Position numbers and translations under genes: made by a program. A DNA stretch of 64,000 nucleotides, taken from positions 1 to 64,000 of the forward strand of contig PNKH01000003.1 of assembly GCA_013822345.1 (NCBI GenBank). The letters run 5' to 3'. This document shows positions 43,277 to 53,651 of the stretch, one piece after another. The first letter of the stretch is position 1, and each line of letters opens with the position of its first letter. The notes beneath the pieces were generated by a model. The model had not been told where the DNA came from. It saw nothing but the letters and a program-made list of their open reading frames with translations, and did no database searches. The stretch comes from Isosphaera sp. Lineage in GTDB: Bacteria > Planctomycetota > Planctomycetia > Gemmatales > Gemmataceae.

Positions 43277-46249
43277 ATGTTCAGCGAGAACGGCGAGCTC
43301 GTCGACCAGATGTTCGGCCGGTGGCGCGAGAGCCCGGAGGCGGTGGACCCGACGTGGCGGGCGTTCTTCGCCGGGATGCAGTTCGCCGGCCGGCACGGCG
43401 GCGGGGGCGGGGACGCCACCCCGGCCGACCTCCGCGTCCAGACCGGGGTGGTCCGGCTGGTCAACTGGTACCGCCAGGCCGGGCACCTGGAGGCCCGCAC
43501 CGACCCGCTGTCCGACGCCCCCCCGCCGCCGTCCCCGCTCCTCGCCCTGGAGAGCTACGGCCTCTCCCCGGCCGACCTCGACAAGACGGTCGACGGGTCG
43601 ATGGTGTTCGGCGTCAGCGGCCCGGTCCGCCTCGGCGAGCTGCTGGAGGTGCTGCGGGAGACGTACTGCCGGACGGTCGGGGTCGAGTACATGCACATCG
43701 ACTCCCTCGACGTCCGGTCGTGGCTGGCCGGGCGGATGGAGCCGGTCCGGAACCGCCACCCGATGCCGCTCCGGCGGAAGTACCGCATCCTGATGACCCT
43801 CCACCAGGCGGAGCTGTTCGAGAAGTTCCTCCACACCAAGTACGTCGGCCAGAAGCGGTTCTCCCTCGAGGGCGGGGAGACGCTCATCCCGGTGCTCGAC
43901 GCCCTGGTCGAGGCCGGCCCGGCGCTCGGGGTGAAGGAGTTCGTCGTCGGCATGGCCCACCGCGGCCGGCTGAACGTCCTGGCCAACACCCTGAACAAGC
44001 CGTTCGACGAGATCTTCAACGAGTTCGAGGACAACTACCTGCCGCTGTCCACCCACGACGGCGACGGGGACGTGAAGTACCACCTCGGGTTCTCCGCCGA
44101 CGTCGACACCTCGGACGGCGGCCGGGTCCACCTGTCGGTGGCGCCGAACCCGAGCCACCTGGAGATCGTCAACCCGGTGGTCGAGGGGCGGGTGCGGGCG
44201 AAGCAGCGGCAGCACGGCGACACCGAGCGGACGACCGGGGTGCCGGTCCTGGTCCACGGGGACGCGGCGTTTGCCGGCCAGGGCGTCATCATGGAGACGT
44301 TCAACCTGATGAACCTGGCCGGGTACAAGACCGGCGGGACGGTCCACCTGGTGGTGAACAACCAGATCGGGTTCACCACCAACCCGCGGGACAGCCGCAG
44401 CACCCAGTACTGCACCGACATCGCCAAGTTCGTCCAGGCCCCGGTGTTCCACGTCAACGCCGAGGACCCGGAGGCGTGCGTCGCGGTCGCGCAACTCGCC
44501 CTGGAGTTCCGCCAGCGGTTCAAGCGGGACGTGGTGCTGGACATCGTCTGCTACCGCCGGTGGGGGCACAACGAGGGGGACAATCCGGGGTACACCCAGC
44601 CGCTGCAGTCGAAGGCGATCGAGAAGAAGAAGCCGCTGTCGCAGGTGTACGCCGCCCGGCTCGCCGAGCAGTCGGCCGGGGACGGGGTGGCGGCGAACGT
44701 GTCGGAGGCGATCGGGGCGGCGTTCGCCGACAAGCTGACCGAGGCCCTGGGCGTGGCCGACACCGCGGCCGACGAGTACAAGCGGCGGATGGAGGCGGCG
44801 TACGCCGAGACGAAGGCGCTGGTGAAGAGCGGGCGGAGCCGGAAGCGCGGGATGGAGGGCTTCGCCGGGCGGTGGAAGGGGTTCACCCACGACTACCGGC
44901 ACGAGGCCGTCCCGACCGGCGTCCCGGACGCGACCCTCGACCGGGTCGCCGACGCCATCGGGACCTTCCCCCAAGGGTTCACCCCGCACCCGAACCTGCG
45001 GAAGATCCTGGAGGCCAGGCGGGAGAACGTCCGCGGGCGGAAGCACGTCGACTGGGGGACGGCGGAGGCGCTGGCGTTCGGCTCGCTGGTGCTGGAGGGG
45101 ACGCCGGTCCGGCTGAGCGGGCAGGACAGCCGCCGCGGCACGTTCACCCAGCGGCACGCGGTGGTGGTCGACTTCGAGACCGGGGCCGAGCACTACCCGC
45201 TCGGCACCCTCGCCCCGGACCAGGCCGCGTTCGACGTCCACGACAGCTCGCTGTCCGAGGCGGCGGTGATGGGGTTCGAGTTCGGGTACTCGCTCGACGC
45301 CCCCGAGTCGCTGGTCCTGTGGGAGGCGCAGTTCGGCGACTTCGCGAACGGGGCCCAGGTCATCATCGACCAGTTCCTGACGTCGTGCGAGTCGAAGTGG
45401 AACCGGTCGAGCGGGCTGGTGCTGCTCTTGCCGCACGCCTACGAGGGCCAGGGCCCGGAGCACTCCAGCGCCCGGCTGGAGCGGTTCCTCCAGATGTGCG
45501 CCGAGGACAACATCCAGGTGGCGTACCCGACCACCCCGGCCCAGTACTTCCACCTCCTCCGCCGGCAGGTGCGGCGGGACTTCCGCAAGCCGCTGGTGGT
45601 GATGACCCCGAAGAGCCTGCTGCGGTTCACCGACAAGAAGCCGCTGGAGCACCAGGCGGCGTCGCCGGTGTCCGAGTTCGCCGCCGGGACGCACTTCAGC
45701 GAGGTGCTGGACGACCGGAAGGCGGACCCGGAGGCGGTGACGCGGGTGCTCTTGTGCTCCGGCAAGGTGTACTACGACCTGGCGGCCCGGCGGGACGAGC
45801 TGGGGACGAAGGCGGTGGCGGTGGTCCGCCTGGAGCAGTTGTACCCGTGGCCGGCGGAGCAGTTGGCGGCGGCCCTGGGCCGGTATCAACGGTGCCGGGA
45901 CTGGGTGTGGGTGCAGGAGGAGTCGCAGAACATGGGCGGGTGGTGGTACGCGGAGCCGCGGCTGCGGGGGATGAGCTTCCCGTTCGAGTACGTCGGCCGG
46001 GACGCGAGCGCCAGCCCGGCGACCGGCTCGCACCACGTCCACGAGCGGGAGCAGAAGCTGCTGGTGGACGGGGCGTTCGCGTCCGACCCGTCCGGGCCGA
46101 TCGGCCCGGGGTACGTCGGGTGGGTGGAGTCCGGGGCGGACGGGCACCGGGCCGGGGCGGTGGCCGCGAACGGGACGAACGGGGCCGCTCTGCCGGAGAA
46201 GGAGAAGACGGCGACGACGAAGATGAAGTCGGGCGAGGCGTCGGCGTGA
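43277..46249 (+). CDS. sucA: 2-oxoglutarate dehydrogenase E1 component
   Basis: The thiamine-diphosphate E1 enzyme of the 2-oxoglutarate dehydrogenase complex (TCA cycle). It has 990 residues from ATG 43277. It opens [20 protein letters not shown], the E2-binding N-terminal type. It includes [46 protein letters not shown], the ThDP motif [32 protein letters not shown] and [12 protein letters not shown]. The end has [12 protein letters not shown] and [13 protein letters not shown]. sucB and lpd follow, but an opposite-strand gene separates sucA from sucB. Confidence 0.96.
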   Translation: MFSENGELVDQMFGRWRESPEAVDPTWRAFFAGMQFAGRHGGGGGDATPADLRVQTGVVRLVNWYRQAGHLEARTDPLSDAPPPPSPLLALESYGLSPADLDKTVDGSMVFGVSGPVRLGELLEVLRETYCRTVGVEYMHIDSLDVRSWLAGRMEPVRNRHPMPLRRKYRILMTLHQAELFEKFLHTKYVGQKRFSLEGGETLIPVLDALVEAGPALGVKEFVVGMAHRGRLNVLANTLNKPFDEIFNEFEDNYLPLSTHDGDGDVKYHLGFSADVDTSDGGRVHLSVAPNPSHLEIVNPVVEGRVRAKQRQHGDTERTTGVPVLVHGDAAFAGQGVIMETFNLMNLAGYKTGGTVHLVVNNQIGFTTNPRDSRSTQYCTDIAKFVQAPVFHVNAEDPEACVAVAQLALEFRQRFKRDVVLDIVCYRRWGHNEGDNPGYTQPLQSKAIEKKKPLSQVYAARLAEQSAGDGVAANVSEAIGAAFADKLTEALGVADTAADEYKRRMEAAYAETKALVKSGRSRKRGMEGFAGRWKGFTHDYRHEAVPTGVPDATLDRVADAIGTFPQGFTPHPNLRKILEARRENVRGRKHVDWGTAEALAFGSLVLEGTPVRLSGQDSRRGTFTQRHAVVVDFETGAEHYPLGTLAPDQAAFDVHDSSLSEAAVMGFEFGYSLDAPESLVLWEAQFGDFANGAQVIIDQFLTSCESKWNRSSGLVLLLPHAYEGQGPEHSSARLERFLQMCAEDNIQVAYPTTPAQYFHLLRRQVRRDFRKPLVVMTPKSLLRFTDKKPLEHQAASPVSEFAAGTHFSEVLDDRKADPEAVTRVLLCSGKVYYDLAARRDELGTKAVAVVRLEQLYPWPAEQLAAALGRYQRCRDWVWVQEESQNMGGWWYAEPRLRGMSFPFEYVGRDASASPATGSHHVHEREQKLLVDGAFASDPSGPIGPGYVGWVESGADGHRAGAVAANGTNGAALPEKEKTATTKMKSGEASA

Positions 46250-46260
46250 CGGACGGGTTG

Positions 46261-46352
46261 TAGGGTGGGCCGAGCCCGGCTCTGCGGGCGAGTCCCACCG
46301 GAGAAGCGGTGGTGGGACTCGCGGGCGAAGCGCCCGCTTCGGCCCACCCTAC
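46261..46352. repeat. Inverted repeat family D, copy 3
   Basis: The left part 46261-46299 starts tagggtgggccgag and the right part 46311-46352 ends ggcccaccctac. It lies between convergent sucA and the ArnT-like gene. The complementary TAG at 46349-46351 is the stop codon of the ArnT-like gene. Confidence 0.85.
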
Positions 46353-47989
46353 TCCTCCGGCCGCCGCCGGCCGACGAGCACCTCCCGGTCCGGCACCTCG
46401 CCGCGGAACCGCCCGACCGACACCGACCCGACCTCCTCCCACGCGAACGGCAGGTCGGGCCGCTTCCCCCGGGTCACGTCCGCGAAGAAGTACGCCCCGG
46501 GGGCCAGGTCGCCCGGGTCCGCCGGCCGGCTCGAGATCACCCGTCCGAGACAGAACGGCACCGCCGCGTGGACCGGCCCGAGCCGGACGGCCGGCTCGCC
46601 CGGCGGGAGCCGGTCCCGGAGCGCCGCTACCGCCGCCGACACGTCGTGCGTCCGGGCAGCGCGGGCGTCGGTGAGCGGGCCGACGACGGCCACCGCCGTC
46701 CCGGCCGCGACCGCCCACACCCCGGCCGCAACCGCCCCGGGGGTCCGCCCGCGCCGCGCCGCCGCGAGGACCGCCGCCAGCCCGAGCAGGACCGCCGCGA
46801 ACCCGGCCGTCGCCGCCGGCGGGAACGCCATCCCGGCACCCGGCAGCACGAATCGCACCGTCACCACGCCGACCCCGGCCGCACCGACGAGACCCGCCGC
46901 CGCGAGCAGGAACCGCCGCCACGCCGCCCCGACCAGTGGGGCCGTGGCGGCCGCGTCGACGACCGCCGCGAGGACGACCGCGAGGCACGGGTACAGCGGG
47001 GCGAGGTAGCGGGTCAGCCCTTCGGGCGGGATCCAGATGGTGAGCCACCCGAGGACGAACGCCAGCCCGCAGAACCCGATTCCGCGCTCCGCGACCGCCC
47101 GCCGCACCCCGGGCACGACGAACGCCAGCCCGAGCAGCCCCCACGGCATCAGGCTCCCGAACGCCTCGGCCGGGAACTTGACCAGGTGCCACAGGACCGG
47201 CCCGGCAGTCCACCCGACGAGCCGGCCGGTGGTGTCGGCCATCCAGACCCGTTCGGTCGTCGCCCACCCGACGCGCTCCGCGCACGGGACCGCCCACACC
47301 GCCGCGATCCCGACCCCGACGGCCAGCCCGGCGAGGTGGCCCCACGACAGGCCGAACCGCACGTCGCGCTTCAGCAGCAGGTAGACCGCGACGGTGCCGC
47401 ACAGGTAGGCCGGCGGTTGGAGCCCGCCCTTGCACAGGCACGCGAGCGCCGCCAGCGCGTAGGCCGCCGCCCACGTCGCCGCCGGCCGCCACCGCCGGAC
47501 GTAGCCCCAGTGCCACACCAGCAGGCTGCCGGCGAGGAACAGGACGTACACCGCCTCCGTCTCCGCCTGCTGCGACTGCGACAGCACCTCGCCGAACGTC
47601 GGGTACGCGAGGGCCGCCGCGGTCGCCCCGACCCGCCCGAGGAACTGCCGGGAGTAGCCGTACAGCAGCCCGGCGGTGAGGACCACGGCGACCGCCGACG
47701 GGAACCGGACCGCCCACCGGTCGCGCTCGCCGAACGCCGCCTCGGACGCGGCGACGAGCCAGTTGTGCAGCGGCGGCCGGGTCGGGTACGGCTCCCCGTG
47801 CTGCCGCGGCACGACCCAGTCGCCGAAGTGCCGCATCTCGGCCGCGACCTCGGCCCGGGCGTGCTCCTCGCCGCGGAGCGGGACCGCCGCGAGCCGCGGC
47901 AACAGGACCGCCGCCAGGCCGAGCACGACCAGCCAGAACGGCCGCTCGGCCCACCAGTGCGGGGCGGGCCGGTTATCGGGGTCGGTCAT
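46349..47989 (-). CDS. ArnT/PMT-like membrane glycosyltransferase
   Basis: The start ATG 47989 has ggagg eight bases upstream, giving 546 residues with about ten membrane helices. The N-terminal loop carries the GT-C pattern [13 protein letters not shown] and [12 protein letters not shown], as in ArnT-type (GT39/GT83) enzymes that move sugars from polyprenyl phosphate to lipid A or proteins. [17 protein letters not shown]-like text ([15 protein letters not shown]) and [15 protein letters not shown] follow the same family. Its direction is opposite to the flanking suc genes. The acceptor is unknown. Confidence 0.82.
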   Translation of the reverse strand: MTDPDNRPAPHWWAERPFWLVVLGLAAVLLPRLAAVPLRGEEHARAEVAAEMRHFGDWVVPRQHGEPYPTRPPLHNWLVAASEAAFGERDRWAVRFPSAVAVVLTAGLLYGYSRQFLGRVGATAAALAYPTFGEVLSQSQQAETEAVYVLFLAGSLLVWHWGYVRRWRPAATWAAAYALAALACLCKGGLQPPAYLCGTVAVYLLLKRDVRFGLSWGHLAGLAVGVGIAAVWAVPCAERVGWATTERVWMADTTGRLVGWTAGPVLWHLVKFPAEAFGSLMPWGLLGLAFVVPGVRRAVAERGIGFCGLAFVLGWLTIWIPPEGLTRYLAPLYPCLAVVLAAVVDAAATAPLVGAAWRRFLLAAAGLVGAAGVGVVTVRFVLPGAGMAFPPAATAGFAAVLLGLAAVLAAARRGRTPGAVAAGVWAVAAGTAVAVVGPLTDARAARTHDVSAAVAALRDRLPPGEPAVRLGPVHAAVPFCLGRVISSRPADPGDLAPGAYFFADVTRGKRPDLPFAWEEVGSVSVGRFRGEVPDREVLVGRRRPEE

Positions 47990-48088
47990 CCCGTCCTCCG
48001 TGAACGCCGCCGGAGGCATACCGTTGCCCGGCCCGCCCCGTCAACGCCGCCCGTACAATGCCCGTACCTACGGGCACGGGGGTGCGGA

Positions 48089-49306
48089 ATGGGCGTCGAG
48101 CAGGTGACGGTCCCGCGGGCCGGGGAGTCGATTTCCGAGGGGACGCTGAACCGCTGGCTGAAGCCGGACGGGGCGTTCGTGACGGCCGACGAGCCGCTGT
48201 ACGAGCTGGGCACCGACAAGGCGACGCAGGAGGTGCCGTCGCCGTTCACCGGGGTGCTGAAGCGGTTGGTCGGCGAGGGTGAGACGGTGCAGGTCGGGGC
48301 GGTGGTGGCGGAGATCGACACCTCCGCAAAGGCCCCGGCGAAGAAGCCGGAGCCCGCCGCGGCCCCGGCGCCGAAGAAGTCCGAGCCCGAGCGCGAGCGA
48401 GGGACGGCGAAGCCGGACGCGATCCCGTCGCCGGCCGCGGCCCGGGTGCTGGCCGAGGCGAACTTGTCGCCGGCGGACGTAGCCGGCACCGGCCCCGGCG
48501 GCCGCATCTTGAAAGAGGACGCGGTGGCGGCCGCGGCCCGGCCGGCGGCGAAGGCCCCCGCGACCCCGAACGGGGCGCCGTCCACCCCTCCACAGCCCAC
48601 CCCCCACCGCCACTCCCGCCGCGAGGCGATGTCGCACGTCCGGAAGCGGATCGCGGCTCGGCTGCTCGAATCGCAGAACACCACCGCCACGCTGACGACG
48701 TTCAACGAGGCGGACATGACGGCGATCCAGGAGCTGCGGGCGAGGTACAACGAGCGGTTCGAGAAGAAGCACGGGGTGAAGCTCGGGTTCATGTCCGTGT
48801 TCGTGAAGGCCGCGGTCGAAGCCCTGAAGGCGTTCCCGCTCGTCAACGCCCGGATCGACGCCGCCGACGTGGTGCACCAGCACTTCTACGACGTCGGCGT
48901 CGCGGTCAGCACCGAGAAGGGGCTGATGGTGCCGGTGCTGCGCGACGCCGACAAGCTGGGGTTCGCCGACATCGAGAAGCGGATCGGCGAGCTGGCGAAG
49001 AAGGCCCGCGACGGGAAGATCACGTTCGCCGACCTCGAGGGCGGCACCTTCACCATCACGAACGGCGGGATCTTCGGGTCGATGATGAGTACGCCGATCC
49101 TCAACCCGCCGCAGGTGGCGATCCTCGGCATGCATAATATCACGAAGCGGGCCGTGGTGGTGAACGACCAGGTCGTGATCCGCCCGATGATGTACCTCGC
49201 CCTCAGTTACGACCACCGGCTCATCGACGGCCGCGAGGCGGTGCAGTTCCTGGTGCGGATCAAGGAGTGCGTCGAGAACCCGGAGCGGATGTTGTTGGAG
49301 ATCTGA
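48089..49306 (+). CDS. sucB: Dihydrolipoamide succinyltransferase (E2)
   Basis: The E2 core of the 2-oxoglutarate dehydrogenase complex. The 405-residue product has one lipoyl domain ([12 protein letters not shown], lipoyl Lys44), an Ala/Pro/Lys linker, the E1/E3-binding domain ([25 protein letters not shown]) and the acetyltransferase domain ending [15 protein letters not shown] with the catalytic His and Asp. ATG 48089 was chosen as the first codon of the lipoyl domain. lpd starts 18 bases after the stop. Confidence 0.95.
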   Translation: MGVEQVTVPRAGESISEGTLNRWLKPDGAFVTADEPLYELGTDKATQEVPSPFTGVLKRLVGEGETVQVGAVVAEIDTSAKAPAKKPEPAAAPAPKKSEPERERGTAKPDAIPSPAAARVLAEANLSPADVAGTGPGGRILKEDAVAAAARPAAKAPATPNGAPSTPPQPTPHRHSRREAMSHVRKRIAARLLESQNTTATLTTFNEADMTAIQELRARYNERFEKKHGVKLGFMSVFVKAAVEALKAFPLVNARIDAADVVHQHFYDVGVAVSTEKGLMVPVLRDADKLGFADIEKRIGELAKKARDGKITFADLEGGTFTITNGGIFGSMMSTPILNPPQVAILGMHNITKRAVVVNDQVVIRPMMYLALSYDHRLIDGREAVQFLVRIKECVENPERMLLEI

Positions 49307-49324
49307 CGGCGTCAAGGAGAACCA

Positions 49325-50740
49325 ATGGCGGACGTGTACGACCTGGTGGTGATCGGCGGCGGCCCGGGCGGGTACACGGCGGCGATCCGCGCCGCCCAGC
49401 TCGGGAAGCGGGTGGCGTGCGTCGAGAACCGCAGGAACAAGGCGTTCGGCGGGACGTGCCTGAACGTCGGTTGCATCCCGAGTAAGGCCCTGCTCGACTC
49501 CAGTGAGATGTACGAGACGGCCCTGCACAAGATGCGGCGGCACGGCGTCATCGTGAAGGACATCGGGCTGGACCTGGCCGCGATGCTCGCGCGCAAGGAC
49601 AAGATCGTCGGCGACCTCACCGGCGGCATCAACGGGCTGTTCAAGAAGTACAAGGTGGAGCCGCACCACGGCACCGGCAAGTTACTCGGCGGCGGGAAGG
49701 TGGAGGTGACGGCCGCCGACGGCGCGAAGAAGGTGTTGGAGACGAAACACGTCCTGCTGGCGACCGGCAGTGAGAGCACGGAGTTGCCGTTCCTCAAGTT
49801 CGACGGCAAGGTGGTGGTGAGTTCGACGGAGGCGTTGAACTTCAACCCGGTGCCGAAGCACCTCATCGTCGTCGGCGGCGGGTACATCGGCCTCGAGCTC
49901 GGGTCGGTGTGGAAGCGGCTCGGGGCGAAGGTGACGGTGATCGAGTTCCTGCCGCGGATCCTCAGCATCAGCGACGGCGAGGTGGCGGCCGATGTGCAGA
50001 AGCTGCTGACCCGGCAGGGCCTCGAGTTCCACCTGGAGACGAAGGTGACCGGGGCGAAGGTGTCCGGCGGGCAGGCGACGGTGACGGCGCAGGCGAAGGA
50101 CGGCAAGGAGCTGACGTTCGTCGGCGACCGGGTGCTGGTGGCGGTCGGCCGCCGGCCGTACACCGCCGGGCTGGGCCTCGACGAGGCCGGGGTGAAGTAC
50201 GACGCGAAGACCGGCATCGTGCAGGTGGACGAGCACTTCCGGACGAGTGCCCCGAACGTGTCGGCGATCGGCGACCTGATCGCCGGCCCGATGCTCGCCC
50301 ACAAGGCGAGCGAGGAAGGGGTGGTATTCGCGGAGACGCTGGCGGGGATGAGGCCGCACGTCAACTACGACGCGATCCCGAGCGTGATCTACATCTGGCC
50401 GGAGGTGGCGGCGGTCGGGCGGACGGAGGAGCAGTTGAAGGAGGCGGGGGTGGAGTACCGGGTGGGGAAGTTCCGGTTCGCGGCGACCGGGCGGGCGAAG
50501 GCGATGGACGAGACGGACGGGTGGGTAAAGGTGCTGGCGGACGCGAAGACGGACCGGGTGCTGGGGGTGCACATCCTCGGCCCGCGGGCGTCGGACCTGA
50601 TCGCCGAGTGCGTGACGGTGATGGAGTACAAGGGGAGCGCCGAGGACATCGCCCGCTGCACGCACTCGCACCCGACGCTGAGCGAGGCGGTCGGGGAGGC
50701 GGCGCGGATGGCCTGGGCCGGCAACCCGATCAACTCGTGA
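49325..50740 (+). CDS. lpd: Dihydrolipoyl dehydrogenase (E3)
   Basis: The FAD enzyme that reoxidises lipoyl groups of 2-oxoacid dehydrogenases and the glycine cleavage system. It has 471 residues. FAD binding is at VVIGGGPGGYTAA (8-20), the redox disulfide is GGTCLNVGCIPSK (C45/C50), NAD binding is at VVGGGYIGLELG, and the C-terminal interface has HSHPTLSEAVGEAA with the His-Glu pair. aaggag precedes the ATG. It lies 18 bases after sucB, forming an operon. Confidence 0.96.
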   Translation: MADVYDLVVIGGGPGGYTAAIRAAQLGKRVACVENRRNKAFGGTCLNVGCIPSKALLDSSEMYETALHKMRRHGVIVKDIGLDLAAMLARKDKIVGDLTGGINGLFKKYKVEPHHGTGKLLGGGKVEVTAADGAKKVLETKHVLLATGSESTELPFLKFDGKVVVSSTEALNFNPVPKHLIVVGGGYIGLELGSVWKRLGAKVTVIEFLPRILSISDGEVAADVQKLLTRQGLEFHLETKVTGAKVSGGQATVTAQAKDGKELTFVGDRVLVAVGRRPYTAGLGLDEAGVKYDAKTGIVQVDEHFRTSAPNVSAIGDLIAGPMLAHKASEEGVVFAETLAGMRPHVNYDAIPSVIYIWPEVAAVGRTEEQLKEAGVEYRVGKFRFAATGRAKAMDETDGWVKVLADAKTDRVLGVHILGPRASDLIAECVTVMEYKGSAEDIARCTHSHPTLSEAVGEAARMAWAGNPINS

Positions 50741-50750
50741 GGCCGCGGCC

Positions 50751-51425
50751 GTGACGGAAGCCGAATGGCTCGGCCCCGCGGACTGTCAGCTCGCGACCGG
50801 CCTCCTCCGAAGCGTGGCGAGCGTGCGGAAGCTCCGCCTGTTCGCCTCGGAGTGCGCCCGGCGGGTGGAAGGCTTTGAACGGTTCCCCGCGGCCGTTGAC
50901 ATGGCCGACGCGATCGAAGGCCACCTCGAACGTGGCCGGTCGTTCGAAGAGGTGTGCCGGCGGCGCAACAGCGTCTCGCGGATCAAGGCCGAACTTCGTT
51001 TATGGGTCGATGACGGATGTATCGGGGCCCCGCCCCACGCCCGAGGGTCTGACGCGCTCGGCGGCCCGGCGGCGGAGCGCATCTGGCAGGCCCTCGACCT
51101 CTTGAGGTGGGCGTCGACCACAGACATCACGGTCCGGTTGGTTCAGGCCTTCCCGAGTTCTCCGGTGGCCCGGCCTGATCTCCTCCGCTGCGTCTTCGGC
51201 AACCCGTTCCGCCCCGTGACCGCCGAACCGCGGTGGCTCACGTCCACGGTCGTGCAACTCGCCGCCGGCGTCTACGCCGACCGCGCCTTCGACCGGCTGC
51301 CGATCCTCGCCGACGCGCTCCAGGACGCCGGGTGCGACGACGACCAAGTCCTGACCCACCTCCGCGGCCCCGGCCCGCACGCCCGCGGCTGCTGGGTGGT
51401 CGATCTGGTGCTCGGGAAGGTGTAG
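50751..51425 (+). CDS. Gemmataceae MTEAEWL-type paralogue
   Basis: The start MTEAEWLGPADCQLATGLLR, with RKLRLFASECARRV, and the end NPFRPVTAEPRWL, VYADRAFDRLPILADALQDA and CWVVDLVLGKV are phrases I know from a large Gemmataceae-specific paralogous family of unknown function, often called hypothetical. This 224-residue copy is shorter than usual in the middle. It begins 10 bases after lpd and could be cotranscribed, which may only reflect insertion there. Confidence 0.7.
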   Translation: MTEAEWLGPADCQLATGLLRSVASVRKLRLFASECARRVEGFERFPAAVDMADAIEGHLERGRSFEEVCRRRNSVSRIKAELRLWVDDGCIGAPPHARGSDALGGPAAERIWQALDLLRWASTTDITVRLVQAFPSSPVARPDLLRCVFGNPFRPVTAEPRWLTSTVVQLAAGVYADRAFDRLPILADALQDAGCDDDQVLTHLRGPGPHARGCWVVDLVLGKV

Positions 51426-51444
51426 TCGGCACGCGGTGCGTGCC

Positions 51445-51822
51445 CTACGACGCCCGCCACCAGAACGTCACGTCGAGGACGAGCAGGAACACCCCCTGCA
51501 CCACCACCGCCCAGCCGAAGCCCGTCATCCGCGGGGTGCCCCGCGCCAGCAGCACCACCCCGGCCGCCACGTACAGCACGTCCAGCCCGCTGTTGATCCG
51601 CAACAGCACGACCAGGTCGGCGTTCGACGGCGGGGCGGCGACCAGGCCGTACCACACGATCGCCGCGTCGATCGCCGCCCACAGCCCGGACATGAACCAG
51701 AAGTGCCGCCACGCCTCCCGCGGCCGGGCGTACAGCCCGACGAGCGCCGCCGCCAGCCAGACGAGCGCCCACGCCAGCAGCACCGCCAGCAGTTGCCCCG
51801 GGAGGGTGGCGAACGCGCTCAC
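51445..51822 (-). CDS. Small membrane protein, four helices (DUF6992-like)
   Basis: GTG 51822 overlaps the stop of the upstream flavoenzyme by four bases (GTGA), a sign of translational coupling. The 125-residue product has four hydrophobic segments: LLAVLLAWALVWLAAALVGL, FMSGLWAAIDAAIVWYGLVA, DVLYVAAGVVLLA and GWAVVVQGVFLLVLDVTFWW. The pattern resembles the DUF6992 membrane family as I remember it. The function is unknown; the coupling suggests a role with the flavoenzyme. Confidence 0.7.
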   Translation of the reverse strand: MSAFATLPGQLLAVLLAWALVWLAAALVGLYARPREAWRHFWFMSGLWAAIDAAIVWYGLVAAPPSNADLVVLLRINSGLDVLYVAAGVVLLARGTPRMTGFGWAVVVQGVFLLVLDVTFWWRAS

Positions 51823-53084
51823 GCCGCCCCCGCGACGAGCGGCCGGAACGGCTCGATCCCCTGCTCCGCCCGCAACTCGTCCATCAGCGGCCAGAGCACG
51901 TCCACCTCGTCCTTGAACACGTCCCCGATCAGCACGTCCGTCACCAGCCCCTTCAGGTGCGGGTGCTTCTTCACGAACCGGCCGAAGCTCAGCCCGTCGT
52001 AGAACTCGCACACCAGCCGGCGGATCCGGTCCATCCCCTGCAGGTACGGCGCCTCCCACTTCCGCAACTGCCCCTCCGAGAAGTCACCCTTCCCGAACGC
52101 CTCGACCACCGTGTCCGCCGCCATCGACGCCGACGTCATCGCCAGCAGCAAGCCCGACGAGTACAGCGGGTCGAGGAACCCGAACGCGTCGCCGACCAGG
52201 CACCACCCGTCGCCGGCCGCTTGCGCCGCCCGGTACGAGTACTCCTTCTGCACCCGGAACACGTCGCACCGCTCCGCCCCCTTCAGGCGCGGCTGCAGCC
52301 CCGGGGCCTTCGCCACCTCCTCGAAGTAGATCGCCTCGAAGTCCTTCGTGTCGCGGTTCTTCAGCAGGTAGTCGTGGTCCGCGACGACCCCGACCGAGAT
52401 GACGTCGTCGTGCAGCGGGATGTACCAGAACCAGCCCTTCTTCCCCTCCGTCTGGATGACGATCGTCGCCCCCTCGTCCTTGCCGGCGTCGCGGTACGCC
52501 CCCTTCCAGTACGTCCACAGGGCGGCCTTCTTCAGCTGCGGGTCCCACGCCCGCAGGCCGAACCGGTCGATGATCAGCGTGCTCTGCCCGCTCGCGTCGA
52601 TCACCACCTTCGACCGCACCTCGCGCTCCGGCCCGTCCTCCGGCTTCACCCGCACCCCGACCGCCGTCTTCCCCTCGAACAGCACCTCCAGCACCCGCGC
52701 CCCTTCGCTGACCTTCACCCCGGTCTCCCGGGCGTGGTCGAGGGCCAGCTTGTCGAACTCGCTCCGCCGCACCTGCCACGTCTGCGACGACTCGTGCGGC
52801 TTGTTGTCCCAGAAGTAGAACGGCTCGCTCAGCCGGCCGCGCTGGTCCACGAACTGGACGCTGTACTTCTTGACGAAGTGGCTCCCCTTCATCTTCTCCA
52901 GGAGCCCGGTCCGCCGGATCGCGTGGTACGTGTCCGGGATCATCGACTCGCCGATGTGGAACCGGGGGAAGTGGTCCCGCTCGAAGAGCTCGACGTTCAG
53001 CCCCTTCTGGGCGAGGAGGGTGGCGGCCGTGCTGCCGGACGGCCCGCCCCCGATCACGACGACGTCGGCGGTGGACGCGGACAT
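51819..53084 (-). CDS. Flavin-dependent halogenase-like oxidoreductase
   Basis: A 421-residue FAD protein. The FAD-binding GGGPSGS is at 12-18, the second sequence RFHIGESMIP at 41-50, and the third GDAFGFLDPLYSSG. It has WFWYIP at 218-223, matching the WxWxIP signature of flavin-dependent halogenases, and Lys72/Lys73 in HFVKKYSVQF at the place of the catalytic lysine in CmlS/PltA-type enzymes. Many relatives are however annotated only as NAD(P)/FAD oxidoreductases or geranylgeranyl reductase-like. The ATG 53084 has AGGAG upstream. It is downstream of a MarR regulator and coupled to a membrane protein. Confidence 0.75.
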   Translation of the reverse strand: MSASTADVVVIGGGPSGSTAATLLAQKGLNVELFERDHFPRFHIGESMIPDTYHAIRRTGLLEKMKGSHFVKKYSVQFVDQRGRLSEPFYFWDNKPHESSQTWQVRRSEFDKLALDHARETGVKVSEGARVLEVLFEGKTAVGVRVKPEDGPEREVRSKVVIDASGQSTLIIDRFGLRAWDPQLKKAALWTYWKGAYRDAGKDEGATIVIQTEGKKGWFWYIPLHDDVISVGVVADHDYLLKNRDTKDFEAIYFEEVAKAPGLQPRLKGAERCDVFRVQKEYSYRAAQAAGDGWCLVGDAFGFLDPLYSSGLLLAMTSASMAADTVVEAFGKGDFSEGQLRKWEAPYLQGMDRIRRLVCEFYDGLSFGRFVKKHPHLKGLVTDVLIGDVFKDEVDVLWPLMDELRAEQGIEPFRPLVAGAA

Positions 53085-53096
53085 GGGGTTCTCCTG

Positions 53097-53149
53097 GTAG
53101 GGCCGGCAGTGCCGGCGGTCTTCGCACCGGCCGGCACAGCCGGCCCTAC
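53097..53149. repeat. Inverted repeat family K
   Basis: The 20-base arms at 53097-53116 and 53130-53149 have one mismatch (gtagggccggcagtgccggc inward). The element lies between the marR-type gene and the flavoenzyme gene, both on the minus strand, and could attenuate transcription between them. Its ends (tagggccggc) recall family D. Confidence 0.75.
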
Positions 53150-53153
53150 GAGA

Positions 53154-53642
53154 TCAACTCCAGACGCTGCCGGGCGGCTCGTGCGGGGCGCGGGCGGCCT
53201 TCAGCAGGGCGGTCAGACTTTCCAGGTCGGCGGCGGCCAGGTGGCCGAGCTGGCGGCGGTGGCAGTCGCGGAGCGGGCCGGCGATCCGGTCGAGCAGGGT
53301 CCGCCCGGCCCCGGTGATGGCGACCAGCACGGCCCGCCGGTCCTTCGCCGACCGGGCGCGGGTGACCAGCTCGCGCTGCTCCAGCTTGTCGAGCATCCGG
53401 GTCACGTCCGGGGCGCGGGACACGAGCCGGTCGCCGAGCGTCTGGGTCGGGGCCGGGGTGCGGGCGGCCCGGAGGAGGCGGAGCAGGTTGTACTGCTGGG
53501 CGGTGAGGTCGAAGGCGGCGAAGCACTCGTCCTCGACCGCCCGGAGGCGGTCGTACGTCCGCCACAGGGCCAGGTACGCCTCCTGCTCGGGGGAGTCGAA
53601 CCGGCGGGCGGCGGGGCGCGGCTTCACGGCGGCCTCGGTCAT
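53154..53642 (-). CDS. MarR-family transcription regulator
   Basis: A 162-residue winged-helix regulator. The helices LWRTYDRLRAVEDECFAAF and LTAQQYNLLRLLRAA, the recognition segment TLGDRLVSRAPDVTRMLDKL and the wing TRARSAKDRRAVLVAIT are typical MarR. Such proteins repress their own operon and respond to small aromatic molecules. A strong promoter with a 9-base inverted repeat lies directly upstream, and the transcript may be nearly leaderless. The likely targets are this gene and the flavoenzyme downstream. Confidence 0.9.
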   Translation of the reverse strand: MTEAAVKPRPAARRFDSPEQEAYLALWRTYDRLRAVEDECFAAFDLTAQQYNLLRLLRAARTPAPTQTLGDRLVSRAPDVTRMLDKLEQRELVTRARSAKDRRAVLVAITGAGRTLLDRIAGPLRDCHRRQLGHLAAADLESLTALLKAARAPHEPPGSVWS

Positions 53643-53651
53643 ATCGCCGAC

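Noticed and set aside
12821-46352. CRISPR array or insertion sequences behind the repeats
   Set aside because: The repeats are inverted, not regularly spaced direct repeats with spacers, and no transposase or cas gene was seen in the window.
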